From positions 1,573,343-1,637,342 of the forward strand of contig NZ_LN876587.1 in NCBI RefSeq assembly GCF_001282725.1: a stretch of DNA of 64,000 bases, read 5' to 3'. This DNA comes from Inediibacterium massiliense. Lineage in GTDB: Bacteria > Bacillota > Clostridia > Peptostreptococcales > Thermotaleaceae. The notes beneath the pieces were generated by a model. That model searched no databases and was not told the origin of the DNA. It saw nothing but the letters and a program-made list of their open reading frames with translations. A program made the position numbers and the translations under genes. Of the stretch, positions 7,535 to 16,847 are shown in pieces (the first letter of the stretch is position 1; each line of letters begins with the position of its first letter).

Positions 7535-8230
7535 TTATATTGCCATTTCAATCCAATTAGGTAAATACTTGATTAATTCTTTCATAATCTTAGTAGCATT
7601 TTCTCTAAATATATTTACTTGTCCATAAGCTTCTCCTCCATCTTTACCTACTATGTCAGATACTCCTCTTAGAATAAGAAGTTTTTTCTCATTTCTTTTT
7701 GCAATCCAAGCAATAGCTCCAGATTCCCAATCTCCTGCAACACCACCAAATGTTTCATGTAAATATTCCACCTCTTTAGGCTGAAGATCTCGATCTCCCG
7801 TGAGCATCAATGTTTTTTTAACAGGATGAGGATATTCTCCCTTCAAAAAAGATAGATCTATATCTGTAGTAAAATATTCAATTTCTTCAGAAGGATCTCC
7901 CATTTCTTCTAAAATATCATAAACAATTGCTCGATTTACTAAAATAATCTCTTCTCTTTCTATATGCCCTCTAAATCCTCCACAAGTTCCCAAATTTATA
8001 AGTAAACAAGGATTAAAATGATCAATAATATATTGAGTGGAACCCGCAGCACTTACTTTTCCCCATCCTCCCCTAAAAAATATGATAGGTTCTATTTTTT
8101 CCTTCACCTTTATATCTGTTACAAACCATTGTCCGTATGGAGAATCATTAAGCGTTACACCTTTAAAAATATCACATACTGTCTCCCACTCAATATTTGC
8201 AGCAATAGTAACTACTACCTTTGTATTCAT
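7535..8230 (-). CDS. MTA/SAH nucleosidase-like purine nucleoside hydrolase
   Basis: 231-residue member of the PNP/UDP phosphorylase superfamily, closest in pattern to 5'-methylthioadenosine/S-adenosylhomocysteine nucleosidase. Visible family features: a conserved Glu in AANIEWETV, the glycine-rich LLINLGTCGGF, a DWESGAIAWIA segment standing where MTAN has DMEGAAIA, and RGVSD carrying the catalytic Asp. The WES replacement of MES could shift specificity, since the Met in that motif contacts ribose. The expected role is recycling of adenine from SAM by-products. GGGGAGAT precedes the ATG. It is monocistronic and divergent from the ABC-F gene. Confidence 0.78.
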   Translation of the reverse strand: MNTKVVVTIAANIEWETVCDIFKGVTLNDSPYGQWFVTDIKVKEKIEPIIFFRGGWGKVSAAGSTQYIIDHFNPCLLINLGTCGGFRGHIEREEIILVNRAIVYDILEEMGDPSEEIEYFTTDIDLSFLKGEYPHPVKKTLMLTGDRDLQPKEVEYLHETFGGVAGDWESGAIAWIAKRNEKKLLILRGVSDIVGKDGGEAYGQVNIFRENATKIMKELIKYLPNWIEMAI

Positions 8231-8368
8231 TATCTATCTCCCCTTTTCGTTTTTATGATAAATTTCTCTAAAATTTTCCGTTCTCCTTCTTCATCTATAA
8301 AGAATAGTTGTTCGTTTCAGCATTTATGATAAAATAAATAGATAAAAATAAAATAAAGGATGATGATA

Positions 8369-10267
8369 ATGAATATCTTATCTGTAGAAAACATATCTAA
8401 ATCTTATGGAGAAAAAATACTCTTTGAAAATATATCTTTTTCTATTGGAGATACTGATAAAATTGGTTTGATTGGTGTCAATGGGACAGGTAAATCCTCT
8501 CTTTTAAAAATTATTGCTGGATATGATGTAGCCGATACTGGAAAAGTTCATATGCCAAGTAAAATGGCAATTGAATATCTTTCACAAAATCCAGAGTTTG
8601 ATCCTAATGCCACTATTTTAGAACAAGTATTTAAAAGTGATTCTCAAATTATGAATGTCATAAGAGACTATGAAAATATTCTAGAAGAAATTTCTCAAAA
8701 TCCAGATGATTCTACTCTACAAAAAAAATTACTTTATCTAACGGACAATATGAATGCCCAAGATGCATGGGAAATAGAAAACCAAGTAAAAACCATTCTG
8801 ACAAAGCTTGGAATTCATAATTTTCATCAAAAAATAGAAACTCTATCTGGAGGACAAAAGAAAAGAGTAGCTCTAGCTAGTGCTTTGATTTCTCCTTGTG
8901 ATTTATTGATTTTGGATGAGCCTACCAATCACATGGATCATGACACTATTGATTGGTTAGAAAAATATCTAACTAATAGAACAGGGTCCTTACTTATGAT
9001 TACCCATGATCGATATTTTTTAGACAGAGTTGTGAATAAAACCTTAGAGTTAGATGATGGAAAAATCTATAGTTATATAGGAAACTATTCTCAATTTATT
9101 GAGAAAAAACTTGAAAGAAAAACCCTTGAATCTTCCATTGAAAGAAAAAGAGAACGTTTATACAAAAAAGAATTAGAATGGATTAGAGCTGGTGCACAAG
9201 CCAGAAGTACAAAACAAAAAGCAAGAATTCAAAGATTTGAAGAACTAAAAAATACTTCTAGCCCTATACATGATTCAAACATAGATATATGTGTAGCTCA
9301 CTCTCGATTAGGTCAAAAGATTATTGAAATCAATCATATATCTAAAAGCTTTGAACAAAATAAAGTCATAGAAGATTTTAGCTATATTGCTTTAAAGGAT
9401 GACCGCATTGGTATTATAGGAAAAAATGGAACAGGTAAATCCACTCTTCTAAACTTAATTACAGGAAAACTTACACCTGATCTAGGGAGTATTGATATTG
9501 GTCCTACTGTAAAAATTGGATATTTTTCTCAAGAATCAGAAGATATGGATATCAATTTACGTGCTATTGAATATATCAAAGAAAAAGCAGAATATATTAC
9601 TACAGAGGATGGTATAAAAATAAGCGCTTCTCAAATGATGGAAAACTTCTTGTTTTCTAAAGATTTGCAGTGGACTTATATTTCAAAACTGTCCGGCGGT
9701 GAAAGAAGAAGACTCTATTTATTAAGAATTTTAATGGATGCTCCCAATGTACTCATTTTAGATGAGCCTACAAATGATTTAGATATTGACACCCTAAAGG
9801 TTTTAGAAAACTATATAGATGATTTTAATGGCATTGTCATATGTGTATCTCATGACCGATACTTTTTAGATCGAATTTGCAATAAAATATTCTTCTTTGC
9901 TGGAGACGGAAAAATCATAGAGCATACAGGAAATTATTCTGATTTTTATAAAAGTGGTCGATGGATTCATGAAGAAATCAAAGAAGAAAAAAATACAAAA
10001 AAAAGTGCTCCTCAAAAGCCAAAGGAAAAAAAGTTAAAATTTACTTATAATGAACAAAGGGAATATGAAACTATAGACCAAGAAATAGAAAATCTAGAAA
10101 ACAAACTATCTACATTAGAAGAAGAAATGAAAAAATATTCTACAGATTTTACAAAGCTTCAAGAACTTATGAATGAAAAAGATTATATAGAAGAAGAACT
10201 TCTCCTTAAAATGGAAAGACAAGAATATTTAAACGATCTAGCAGAAAAGATAAAAAATGATCATTAA
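8369..10267 (+). CDS. ABC-F family ATPase (Uup/YdiF-like)
   Basis: Soluble protein with two ABC domains and no membrane segment, acting on the ribosome. First domain: Walker A GVNGTGKSS, signature LSGGQKKR, Walker B ILDEPTNHMD. Second: Walker A GKNGTGKST, signature LSGGERRR, Walker B ILDEPTNDLD. A charged linker of about 80 residues (P-site tRNA-interaction motif region) separates them, and a C-terminal coiled coil (last 70 residues) is typical of Uup/YdiF. The ATG at 8369 is best placed 9 bases after AAAGGA. Housekeeping translation rescue is likelier than resistance, but ABC-F subfamilies cannot be separated safely by eye. Confidence 0.88.
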   Translation: MNILSVENISKSYGEKILFENISFSIGDTDKIGLIGVNGTGKSSLLKIIAGYDVADTGKVHMPSKMAIEYLSQNPEFDPNATILEQVFKSDSQIMNVIRDYENILEEISQNPDDSTLQKKLLYLTDNMNAQDAWEIENQVKTILTKLGIHNFHQKIETLSGGQKKRVALASALISPCDLLILDEPTNHMDHDTIDWLEKYLTNRTGSLLMITHDRYFLDRVVNKTLELDDGKIYSYIGNYSQFIEKKLERKTLESSIERKRERLYKKELEWIRAGAQARSTKQKARIQRFEELKNTSSPIHDSNIDICVAHSRLGQKIIEINHISKSFEQNKVIEDFSYIALKDDRIGIIGKNGTGKSTLLNLITGKLTPDLGSIDIGPTVKIGYFSQESEDMDINLRAIEYIKEKAEYITTEDGIKISASQMMENFLFSKDLQWTYISKLSGGERRRLYLLRILMDAPNVLILDEPTNDLDIDTLKVLENYIDDFNGIVICVSHDRYFLDRICNKIFFFAGDGKIIEHTGNYSDFYKSGRWIHEEIKEEKNTKKSAPQKPKEKKLKFTYNEQREYETIDQEIENLENKLSTLEEEMKKYSTDFTKLQELMNEKDYIEEELLLKMERQEYLNDLAEKIKNDH

Positions 10268-10303
10268 ATTTATTGAATAAAAATGATGAAAGGATGAAAA
10301 GTT

Positions 10304-11050
10304 ATGAGAAAAAAAATAGCTATTTTATTGTCATGTGTATTGATTATAGGATTAAGCTCATGTGGTTATAGTCAAAAACAAAATAGTTCCGCCACACCTT
10401 CTCAAACAAAAGAAATCATTCCTCCATCTACTATTGTATCTACTCATAAAGATATTTTTTTAGAAATACCGAAAGAAGCCATACATGTAAATCGATCTAT
10501 TGAAGTATCTGGTCTTACAGCTCTTAAAAATTTACAGATTCATATTTTAGATGAAAATAAAAAAATTCTCAATCAAGAGGATCAAATTGTAGAAGTAATG
10601 AAAAATGAAAATAACTGGAATTCTTTTCATAAACAGATATATTTCTTTGACTCACCTACTTCAAAGACTGGAAAAATAAAAATTTATTCTTCAGAAAAAA
10701 ATTATGTTGAGGTTCCTATTATTTTTGACGAACTTTTAGAAGAAGGAAAAAGCATTCAAATCCTATATCCTGCTAATGAAATAGATCAAAAAAATTTTAT
10801 AAGAGTATTTGGATATTCATCTGTCTTTGAAGGTAATATCAATTATAGAATCACAAAAGAAAATGGAGAAGTCCTCACAGAAGGATTTATCCTGTCCACT
10901 TCAGGAGCTCCTGACATTGGAATCTTTGCAAAAGATATCCCTCTTTCTATTTCATCAGGACCTGTTATTTTAGAAGTATTTGAAGTTAGTGCCAAGGATG
11001 GAGAAGAAATTGGAAAAATCATTAGAAAATTAAATTTTATAAATGAATAA
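10304..11050 (+). CDS. Gmad2-domain lipoprotein
   Basis: 248 residues. Signal peptide MRKKIAILLSCVLIIGLSSC with lipobox LSSC (Cys20), so it is anchored outside the membrane. The last 110 residues match the Gmad2 immunoglobulin-like domain of germination and sporulation proteins: IQILYPANEI, then FEGNINYRI, SGAPDIGIFA and ILEVFEVSAKDGEEI. An earlier part (about 50-130) looks like a diverged second copy. AAAGGATG precedes the ATG, 36 bases after the ABC-F gene, so they may share a transcript. A role at the cell or spore envelope is inferred from the domain. Confidence 0.8.
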   Translation: MRKKIAILLSCVLIIGLSSCGYSQKQNSSATPSQTKEIIPPSTIVSTHKDIFLEIPKEAIHVNRSIEVSGLTALKNLQIHILDENKKILNQEDQIVEVMKNENNWNSFHKQIYFFDSPTSKTGKIKIYSSEKNYVEVPIIFDELLEEGKSIQILYPANEIDQKNFIRVFGYSSVFEGNINYRITKENGEVLTEGFILSTSGAPDIGIFAKDIPLSISSGPVILEVFEVSAKDGEEIGKIIRKLNFINE

Positions 11051-11052
11051 TA

Positions 11053-11107
11053 AAGCTCCTTACTGACTTGAATTTTAAGATATATTCTTGACAGTAAGGA
11101 GTTTTTA
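11053..11107 (+). terminator. Terminator after lipoprotein gene
   Basis: Stem CTCCTTACTG and complement CAGTAAGGAG with a long loop, followed by TTTTTATTTTT. Confidence 0.7.
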
Positions 11108-11176
11108 TTTTTACTTCATGGCAGATACATTTACAATCCTAATCTCTTTTCTAATGATTTATATCTGAGTTTATGT

Positions 11177-12007
11177 TTAAATTCCTTGGAATTCAAGTAA
11201 TTGAGAAACTGTAGTAAACTCATACCCCTGCATCTTAGCCCACTCAATAATTTGTGGAAGTGCTATAAGCATATTCTCCATTGCTTTTTTCTTTCCACTC
11301 GAATGCATTAATATAATTCCCCCTGAATGTAATTGCTGTTTTACCTTTTCCATGATATTTTCTACAGGAATTCCAGACCAGTCTCTGGTGTCAACAGACC
11401 AATTTACTACATTATATCCTAATGCATTTACAGCTTCTAAAGAATTTTTTCCCATTGCTCCATAAGGAGGTCTAAAAATATTTGTATGATTTCCTATTGT
11501 ATCATCTAATATTTTTTGTGTTTGTATTAACTCTTCTTCTATCTCAGCTTTTGTGAGTTTATTAAAATTCTTATGATTAAAACTATGATTTGCAATTTCA
11601 TGTCCTTGTTGAGACATAAGAACAAGTTCTTGTGGATATCTTTCTATATGTCTTCCAATGACAAAAAAAGTAGCTTTTACTTCATATTGCTTTAAAATAT
11701 CTAATACCTTCTCCGTATAATATTTACTTGGTCCATCATCAAAAGTCAAAGCAATTTGCTTTTTTTCTTTATTTCCATTATGAAATATTTTATTTTGAAC
11801 TATATAGATTGGATTTACAACTTCTTGCTGCTCTATTCTACCCTCAGTTTCTCCTTTAGAATTGGTTTGTTCTATAGCTTGAGTTTCTTCAACTCTAGTA
11901 GGATTTTTATTTGCAGCAAAAACATATTCTATAATTTCTTTTTTCGCACATACTCCCAATACTACAATTGCCAATAAAAGCATTCCTATTTTTACATTTT
12001 TCGTCAT
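11177..12007 (-). CDS. Polysaccharide deacetylase (CE4 family)
   Basis: 276-residue carbohydrate esterase family 4 protein. An N-terminal membrane anchor (about 7-21) and a charged linker to about residue 75 place the enzyme outside the cell. Catalytic motifs in order: TFDDGP (motif 1), HEIANHSFNH (motif 2 with metal His), RPPYG (motif 3), DTRDW (motif 4) and ILMHSS (motif 5). Family members remove acetyl groups from peptidoglycan sugars or chitin-like polymers; sporeformer paralogues act in cortex formation. AGGTGAAAAC precedes the ATG. Confidence 0.88.
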   Translation of the reverse strand: MTKNVKIGMLLLAIVVLGVCAKKEIIEYVFAANKNPTRVEETQAIEQTNSKGETEGRIEQQEVVNPIYIVQNKIFHNGNKEKKQIALTFDDGPSKYYTEKVLDILKQYEVKATFFVIGRHIERYPQELVLMSQQGHEIANHSFNHKNFNKLTKAEIEEELIQTQKILDDTIGNHTNIFRPPYGAMGKNSLEAVNALGYNVVNWSVDTRDWSGIPVENIMEKVKQQLHSGGIILMHSSGKKKAMENMLIALPQIIEWAKMQGYEFTTVSQLLEFQGI

Positions 12008-12186
12008 GTTTTCACCTGCTTTTTAATGTATTTTGTCTTATTATATATATTATACATTTTTCTTTCATATAAATTGTTACATGAAGGTGACAAAAATGAT
12101 CTTGCCCTTATATTATTATAATCTTCTACAAAAAATGCGGCTTTCCTTTATTATTCATACCTAATCTTTATAATTTTACTAAAAAA

Positions 12187-12213
12187 GGATCTAGTAAATA
12201 AATCCTAGATCCT
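12187..12213. repeat. Direct repeat and terminator hairpin, left copy
   Basis: A hairpin (GGATCTAG, 9-base loop region, CTAGATCC) preceded by an A run at 12181-12186, which gives a T tail on the minus strand. The same 27 bases occur at 14333-14359. Without the sequence between them, one bidirectional terminator with A and T runs on its two sides would be restored. Confidence 0.8.
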
Positions 12214-12405
12214 AGACTGAAAACACACTCTATTTTAGCAAAGCCATAAAAATAAGGAACATTTATTGAGAATTTGTGAAAATATAGAAAAAGTGAGAAA
12301 ATGATTAGCATTACACTGTTTGAGCACAGCGAGTTTGTAATGCTATTTTCGATCGTTTCTATATATTTTCCAAATTTGAAAATTTAGTGACGTTTTTTAT
12401 GACTT
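12214..12405 (+). mobile_element. Palindromic MITE-like element, copy 2 (main part)
   Basis: Same orientation as copy 1. It shares the AGACTG start, TTTAGCAAAG end repeat, the GCATTACA (12308-12315)/TGTAATGC (12336-12343) palindrome and the right arm ending GTGACGTTTTTTATGA. The last 13 or so bases of the element (14320-14332) lie on the far side of a group II intron. The whole is flanked by 27-base direct repeats. The gap 12008-12186 before it shows no gene. Confidence 0.75.
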
Positions 12406-12455
12406 GTAGAGTAAAATGGTGGATTTGATTTAATCTCTTCCACCATCTCCTCATC

Positions 12456-12489
12456 AAACCGTACGTGAGGTTTTCCCTCATACGGCTTT
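12456..12489 (-). ncRNA. Group II intron domain V
   Basis: A 34-base hairpin AGCCGTATGAGG-GAAA-CCTCACGTACGG with the catalytic AGC triad and tetraloop of domain V. Its integrity suggests the intron RNA can still splice. Confidence 0.85.
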
Positions 12490-12522
12490 CCGATGTTCTT
12501 CTTCCATCTGCATTACGAGTTT

Positions 12523-13806
12523 TTAAGCAACATATTTTAGGCCAATATCATTAAATCGACTTACTATTTCATAAAATTCTTTTCTCTTTCGTGCCTGTCT
12601 TTTGTTGTTAAACCAAATGACTAGCCGCTTTCTTATATATTTATCAATCTTCACCAGTTTATTGAATGGTGACAATCCATAATAGTTTCGCCATCCTATA
12701 ATCTTTCGATTTAATGTCTTAACCATTTCTTTACTAGAGACATATAGGGTTTTCCTATCTAGAGTCTTCTTAACTTTGTCATATATTTTCTTTATTGATT
12801 GATTACTAATCCACTGGATAAGTGTATAGTAGATTCTACCATCTATAGTCTTTGTCTTAACCTTACGATTATGAAACCCTAGAAAATCAAAACCTTCTTT
12901 TCCTTCCCATAAAGATATAATTTTCGTCTTGCTTTTATTTAGATTCAATTCTAATCTTTGCATTATAAGGCTTATAGCTTTATGTGTATGTTTTACATCT
13001 TTATAGTTCTTGCAAACAACTACAAAGTCATCACAAAATCTAATTAGTTTACCTAAATGCTTGTAATGTTTCTCCCATACCGTATCTAGGTAATCTAAGT
13101 AAATATTTGCTAGTAATGGAGATATCACACCTCCTTGAGGACTTCCCAGTTCACTTTGAACAACTATCCCATCCTTCATTACTCCTGCTTCTAGCCATTT
13201 TCGTATAAGCTTAATTACTCTCCTATCACTTATTCGTCTTTCAACTAGCAGTAATAATTTCATATGATTTATATTATCAAAGTATCCTGATATATCTGCA
13301 TCTAACACCCACATTCCTTTGTTATTACAAGCTCGCCTTATTTTATCAAGTGCTTGATGCTGATTTTTCTTAGGTCTAAATCCATAAGAACATTCCTTGA
13401 AATTAGCTTCAAAAACAGGTTCTATCACTATCTTTGTTGCTGTTTGTATTATTCTATCTTTTACTGTGGGAATTCCTAGAGGTCTTACCTTTCCATTATC
13501 CTTCGGAATTTCTTTTCTTAATACTGGTGGTGGATTATATGTTCCTTTTGATATTTGAATTTGTATTTCCTCTAATATCTTTTCTACCCCAATATCTTCA
13601 ATGTCTGCTATAGTTTGTTCATCTACTCCTGCACTTCCTTTATTAGTTTTGACTTGTTTCCATGCCTTCTCAAGTACATCTTTTCTATATATCTTATCGT
13701 ATAAAGCATGAAACCTTCTGCTTTTATTACTCTTGGCTGATTGGTATAGTTTCCTTTGAAGTTGTCGAACTTTATCTATGGTGTCGTTAGTCTTTTGGAC
13801 ATTCAC
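12523..13806 (-). CDS. ltrA: Group II intron reverse transcriptase/maturase
   Basis: 427-residue intron-encoded protein that binds its intron RNA, helps splicing and copies it into DNA. The RT domain (about 35-310) shows RPLGIPTVKDRIIQ, YGFRPKK, DADISGYFDNI, GSPQGGVISPLLANIYLDYLD and the active site RFCDDFVV, in place of the common YADD; both catalytic aspartates are kept. A maturase (X) domain follows (about 320-410, with WRNYYG). There is no HNH endonuclease domain, as in class C introns, which use existing DNA ends. GAGGAGG precedes the ATG. No frameshift or internal stop, so it is probably active. Confidence 0.92.
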   Translation of the reverse strand: MNVQKTNDTIDKVRQLQRKLYQSAKSNKSRRFHALYDKIYRKDVLEKAWKQVKTNKGSAGVDEQTIADIEDIGVEKILEEIQIQISKGTYNPPPVLRKEIPKDNGKVRPLGIPTVKDRIIQTATKIVIEPVFEANFKECSYGFRPKKNQHQALDKIRRACNNKGMWVLDADISGYFDNINHMKLLLLVERRISDRRVIKLIRKWLEAGVMKDGIVVQSELGSPQGGVISPLLANIYLDYLDTVWEKHYKHLGKLIRFCDDFVVVCKNYKDVKHTHKAISLIMQRLELNLNKSKTKIISLWEGKEGFDFLGFHNRKVKTKTIDGRIYYTLIQWISNQSIKKIYDKVKKTLDRKTLYVSSKEMVKTLNRKIIGWRNYYGLSPFNKLVKIDKYIRKRLVIWFNNKRQARKRKEFYEIVSRFNDIGLKYVA

Positions 13807-14319
13807 TCACTCTTACCTCCTCAGAAAACGTGAACAAAGTAGGGAACCTTTCCTAAGAATGGTTTTGTTGTCCATTCCATATTTGGTACTATGTTCCCCT
13901 CCGACTCCCTCCCTACTAGAATGTAATTTCACCTATCGGCTTATATGCATCTGCTTTACAGCTATCGCTGTGTAAAGTAGGGTCTCCCCAGTTCCATAAT
14001 TTACTTTCGATACATACCGCTCCCCATACACCAGAGGATTCTTCTGTGCTGTAATCCAAGTTCTTCACACATTCCATGGACTTCATCTTAAGACAAGAGA
14101 CTCGTCTTCCTCTTTTCTCCCTAACGGGTTGAGATAACAGTGCTGCAGGATTCACTTTATGTTACGGTCTGCATCTTTGCTAGCACTACTAGAGCACATT
14201 TTCAAGACGCTTCAGTATTACCATCTCTGATAGCACTGGTCTTATAGCTACTAGGCTTCTTGGCAATTACCTAGACTGAACTTTCATCAGCAAGTAAATT
14301 ACAGCTTCGCTGGGCACGC

Positions 14320-14332
14320 TGTCTACAAACTC
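14320..14332 (+). mobile_element. Right end of element copy 2, separated by intron
   Basis: The TGTCTACAAACTC segment matches the right-end sequence of element copy 3 (TGTCTATAAGTC). Joined to 12405 it completes element copy 2. Confidence 0.6.
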
Positions 14333-14359
14333 GGATCTAGTAAATAAATCCTAGATCCT
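14333..14359. terminator. Terminator hairpin of clpE-like gene, right direct repeat
   Basis: Exact duplicate of 12187-12213. It lies 8 bases after the clpE-like stop codon. In the minus direction the hairpin is now followed by GAGTTTGTAG, not a T run; the T run stayed with the distal copy. Confidence 0.75.
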
Positions 14360-14366
14360 TTTTAAA

Positions 14367-16637
14367 TCAAGCTATTTTTTGTAGAATAATTTTTCCTTCT
14401 TTTAATAAAATCTCAATACAATCTCCTTCTTCAAACTTCCTCTCTAGATATTGTTCTGCAATCTCGTCCTCAATATATCTTTGAATGGTTCTTCTTAAAG
14501 GTCTTGCTCCATATTTTTCATCATAGCCTTTTTTTAATATAAAATCTTTTACTTCTTGTGAAACAACTACTCCTATATTTTTCTCTCTTGCTTCTTCTAT
14601 TACTTCTTTTAACATAATATCTACTATTTTGATTAATTCTTCTTTTTGCAGAGATTTAAATATAATAATTTCATCAATTCTATTTAAAAATTCAGGTTTA
14701 AAAGTTTCTTTTAAAGCATCCTTTACATGATCTTCTAATGCTTGTTCATTATTATTAGCAAACCCTATAGAATTGGCTTTAAAGTTGGTTCCTGCATTGG
14801 AAGTCATAATAATTACTGTATTTTCAAAAAACACTGTTCTTCCTTGACTATCTGTCAGTCTTCCATCTTCAAGGATTTGTAAAAGCATGTGAAAGACATC
14901 TGGGTGCGCTTTTTCAATCTCATCTAATAAAATAACAGAATAAGGCTTTCTTCTTACTTTTTCTGTAAGTTGTCCTCCTTGATCATATCCTACATATCCT
15001 GGAGGTGCTCCAATTAATTTAGAAACTGTGTGTTTTTCCATATACTCAGACATATCCACACGAATCATGCTGTCTTCATCTCCAAAGAGTTCATAGGCTA
15101 ATGTTTTCACCAATTCAGTTTTTCCTACCCCTGTAGGTCCTACAAAAATAAAGGAAGCAGGTTTTTTCCTTTTCTTAAAACCTGATCTATTTCTTCTTAT
15201 GGTTCTTGACAGACTTACAATAGCTTTATCTTGACCAATGACTCTTTTATGAATTCTCTCTTCAAGGTGAATCAATTTTTGTGCCTCTTCTTCTGTAATC
15301 TTTTGAACAGGAATATTGGTCCAAGCCTCAACTACATAAGCAATATCTTCTACTTTTATTTCTACTTGATGATATTCTTTCTCTAATTCATAAAGCTGTT
15401 GTTCTAATTGAAATTCTTCCATTTTATACCTTGCAGCTTTTTCATAATCATTATTGACTGCAGCATTTTCTTTTTCTTGTTGAATTTTTTTTAATGATTC
15501 CTCTATGCTTTCTATTTCTAAAAGACCTGTGTTGTTTAAATTAGCTCTTGAACCTGCCTCATCAATCACATCTATGGCTTTATCTGGAAGAAAACGATCT
15601 GTAATATATCTTTCTGATAAATGTACAGCAGCTTTGATTACTTCTTCGGAAATTTTTACTTGATGATAATCTTCATAATAATTTTTAATTCCCTTTAAGA
15701 TTTCAATCGTATCTTCTATACTTGGTTCTTCTACTAATACAGGTTGAAATCTTCTTTCTAAAGCTGCATCCTTTTCAATATGTTTTCTGTACTCATCTAA
15801 GGTAGTAGCTCCTATTACTTGAATTTCTCCTTTTGCTAAAGCAGGTTTTAAAATATTAGCAGCATTCATTACTCCACCATGAACTTCTCCTGCTCCCATA
15901 ATATTATGTACTTCATCAATGACTAATATAATATTTCCGCACTCTTTAGCCTCTTTAATGATAGATTTCATCCTACCTTCAAATTGTCCTCTAAACTGAG
16001 TTCCTGCTACTACTGCTGTAAGATCTAATAAATAAATTTCTGCATGAAAAAGCTTTTGAGGAACTTCTCGCTCTACAATACGAAGAGCCAAACCTTCTGC
16101 TATAGCAGTCTTTCCAACTCCTGGTTCTCCTATTAAAATAGGATTGTTTTTATTTCTTCTATTCAAAATTTGTACCACTCTACTAATTTCTTTATCTCTT
16201 CCAATGACTTTATCTACTTCTTTATTTTTTGCTTTTTCTGTTAAATTGGTTCCATACATTTCTAAATATTTTTTCTTACCCTTAGTTTTTTTCCCTTTTT
16301 TCTTTTCTTTAGACTCTTCATCTATATGGATTGTAGTTTCTTTCTCATCTTCATCAGAATCCTTCATAAAAGGAAAAGCCCCACCTAACAGATCTGATAA
16401 ATTTTCTTCATCCATATTTTCCATATCCATATCTTCAAACATATAATTCATTTCTTCTGTCAAATTTTTTATATCCTCTTTGTTCATTCCTGCTTGTTTC
16501 ATCAATTGATCTATTACAGGAATCCCCATCTTTTTAGCACATTCCATACACAATCCTTTTATTTCTGTCTTTCCATTCTCTATTTGTGATGTAAATACAA
16601 TTGCAATATTTTTTTTGCAAACTGAGCACAATTTCAT
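14367..16637 (-). CDS. clpE: ClpE-like Hsp100 ATPase (Clp protease ATP-binding subunit)
   Basis: 756-residue AAA+ unfoldase that feeds proteins to ClpP. It begins with a zinc finger (CSVC at 4-7, then CMEC near 30) and lacks the two Clp-N repeats of ClpC, the arrangement of ClpE. First AAA+ module: Walker A GEPGVGKTA, Walker B VIDEVHN. A UVR-type coiled coil follows (YEKAARYKMEEFQLE). Second module: Walker A GPTGVGKTE, Walker B LLDEIEKAH, with a possible ClpP-docking loop in NSIGFANN. GGAGTGG fits the ATG at 16637 (MKLCSVC), not the upstream ATG of the open frame. No CtsR operator was recognised. Confidence 0.87.
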   Translation of the reverse strand: MKLCSVCKKNIAIVFTSQIENGKTEIKGLCMECAKKMGIPVIDQLMKQAGMNKEDIKNLTEEMNYMFEDMDMENMDEENLSDLLGGAFPFMKDSDEDEKETTIHIDEESKEKKKGKKTKGKKKYLEMYGTNLTEKAKNKEVDKVIGRDKEISRVVQILNRRNKNNPILIGEPGVGKTAIAEGLALRIVEREVPQKLFHAEIYLLDLTAVVAGTQFRGQFEGRMKSIIKEAKECGNIILVIDEVHNIMGAGEVHGGVMNAANILKPALAKGEIQVIGATTLDEYRKHIEKDAALERRFQPVLVEEPSIEDTIEILKGIKNYYEDYHQVKISEEVIKAAVHLSERYITDRFLPDKAIDVIDEAGSRANLNNTGLLEIESIEESLKKIQQEKENAAVNNDYEKAARYKMEEFQLEQQLYELEKEYHQVEIKVEDIAYVVEAWTNIPVQKITEEEAQKLIHLEERIHKRVIGQDKAIVSLSRTIRRNRSGFKKRKKPASFIFVGPTGVGKTELVKTLAYELFGDEDSMIRVDMSEYMEKHTVSKLIGAPPGYVGYDQGGQLTEKVRRKPYSVILLDEIEKAHPDVFHMLLQILEDGRLTDSQGRTVFFENTVIIMTSNAGTNFKANSIGFANNNEQALEDHVKDALKETFKPEFLNRIDEIIIFKSLQKEELIKIVDIMLKEVIEEAREKNIGVVVSQEVKDFILKKGYDEKYGARPLRRTIQRYIEDEIAEQYLERKFEEGDCIEILLKEGKIILQKIA

Positions 16638-16847
16638 GTTTATCCACTCCAAACCTTAAAATGAAATAATTGTAACTTAAATATAACATACCCCTAACTT
16701 TATTTATTATCTTCATTTATTTTCATTCCTATAACTTAAGACTTAAAATCTATAAGTAACCTCATTCATGTACATCCTTTTTAGGGTATATAGATTTATT
16801 CTAATACAAATACTAAATTTGTTCAAATACTAATGGAGGAGTATTTT

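Larger units (their letters stand above)
12406..14319 (-). mobile_element. Group II intron with reverse transcriptase
   Basis: A complete-looking self-splicing intron on the minus strand. The 5' end is near 14317 (GTGCCCAG) or two bases earlier, followed by about 500 bases of folded RNA domains. The reverse transcriptase is at 12523-13806, domain V at 12456-12489 and domain VI at about 12412-12446. The 3' end is near 12406, in an AC dinucleotide as usual. Boundaries are placed by intron ends and by comparing the joined exons with element copies 1 and 3, with an error of a few bases. The intron lies a short distance downstream of a terminator hairpin, a known preference of group IIC introns. 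Confidence 0.8.

Noticed and set aside
13916..14155. Open frame of 79 codons in the 5' part of the group II intron
   Set aside because: The region is structured intron RNA; no ribosome site and no recognisable protein.
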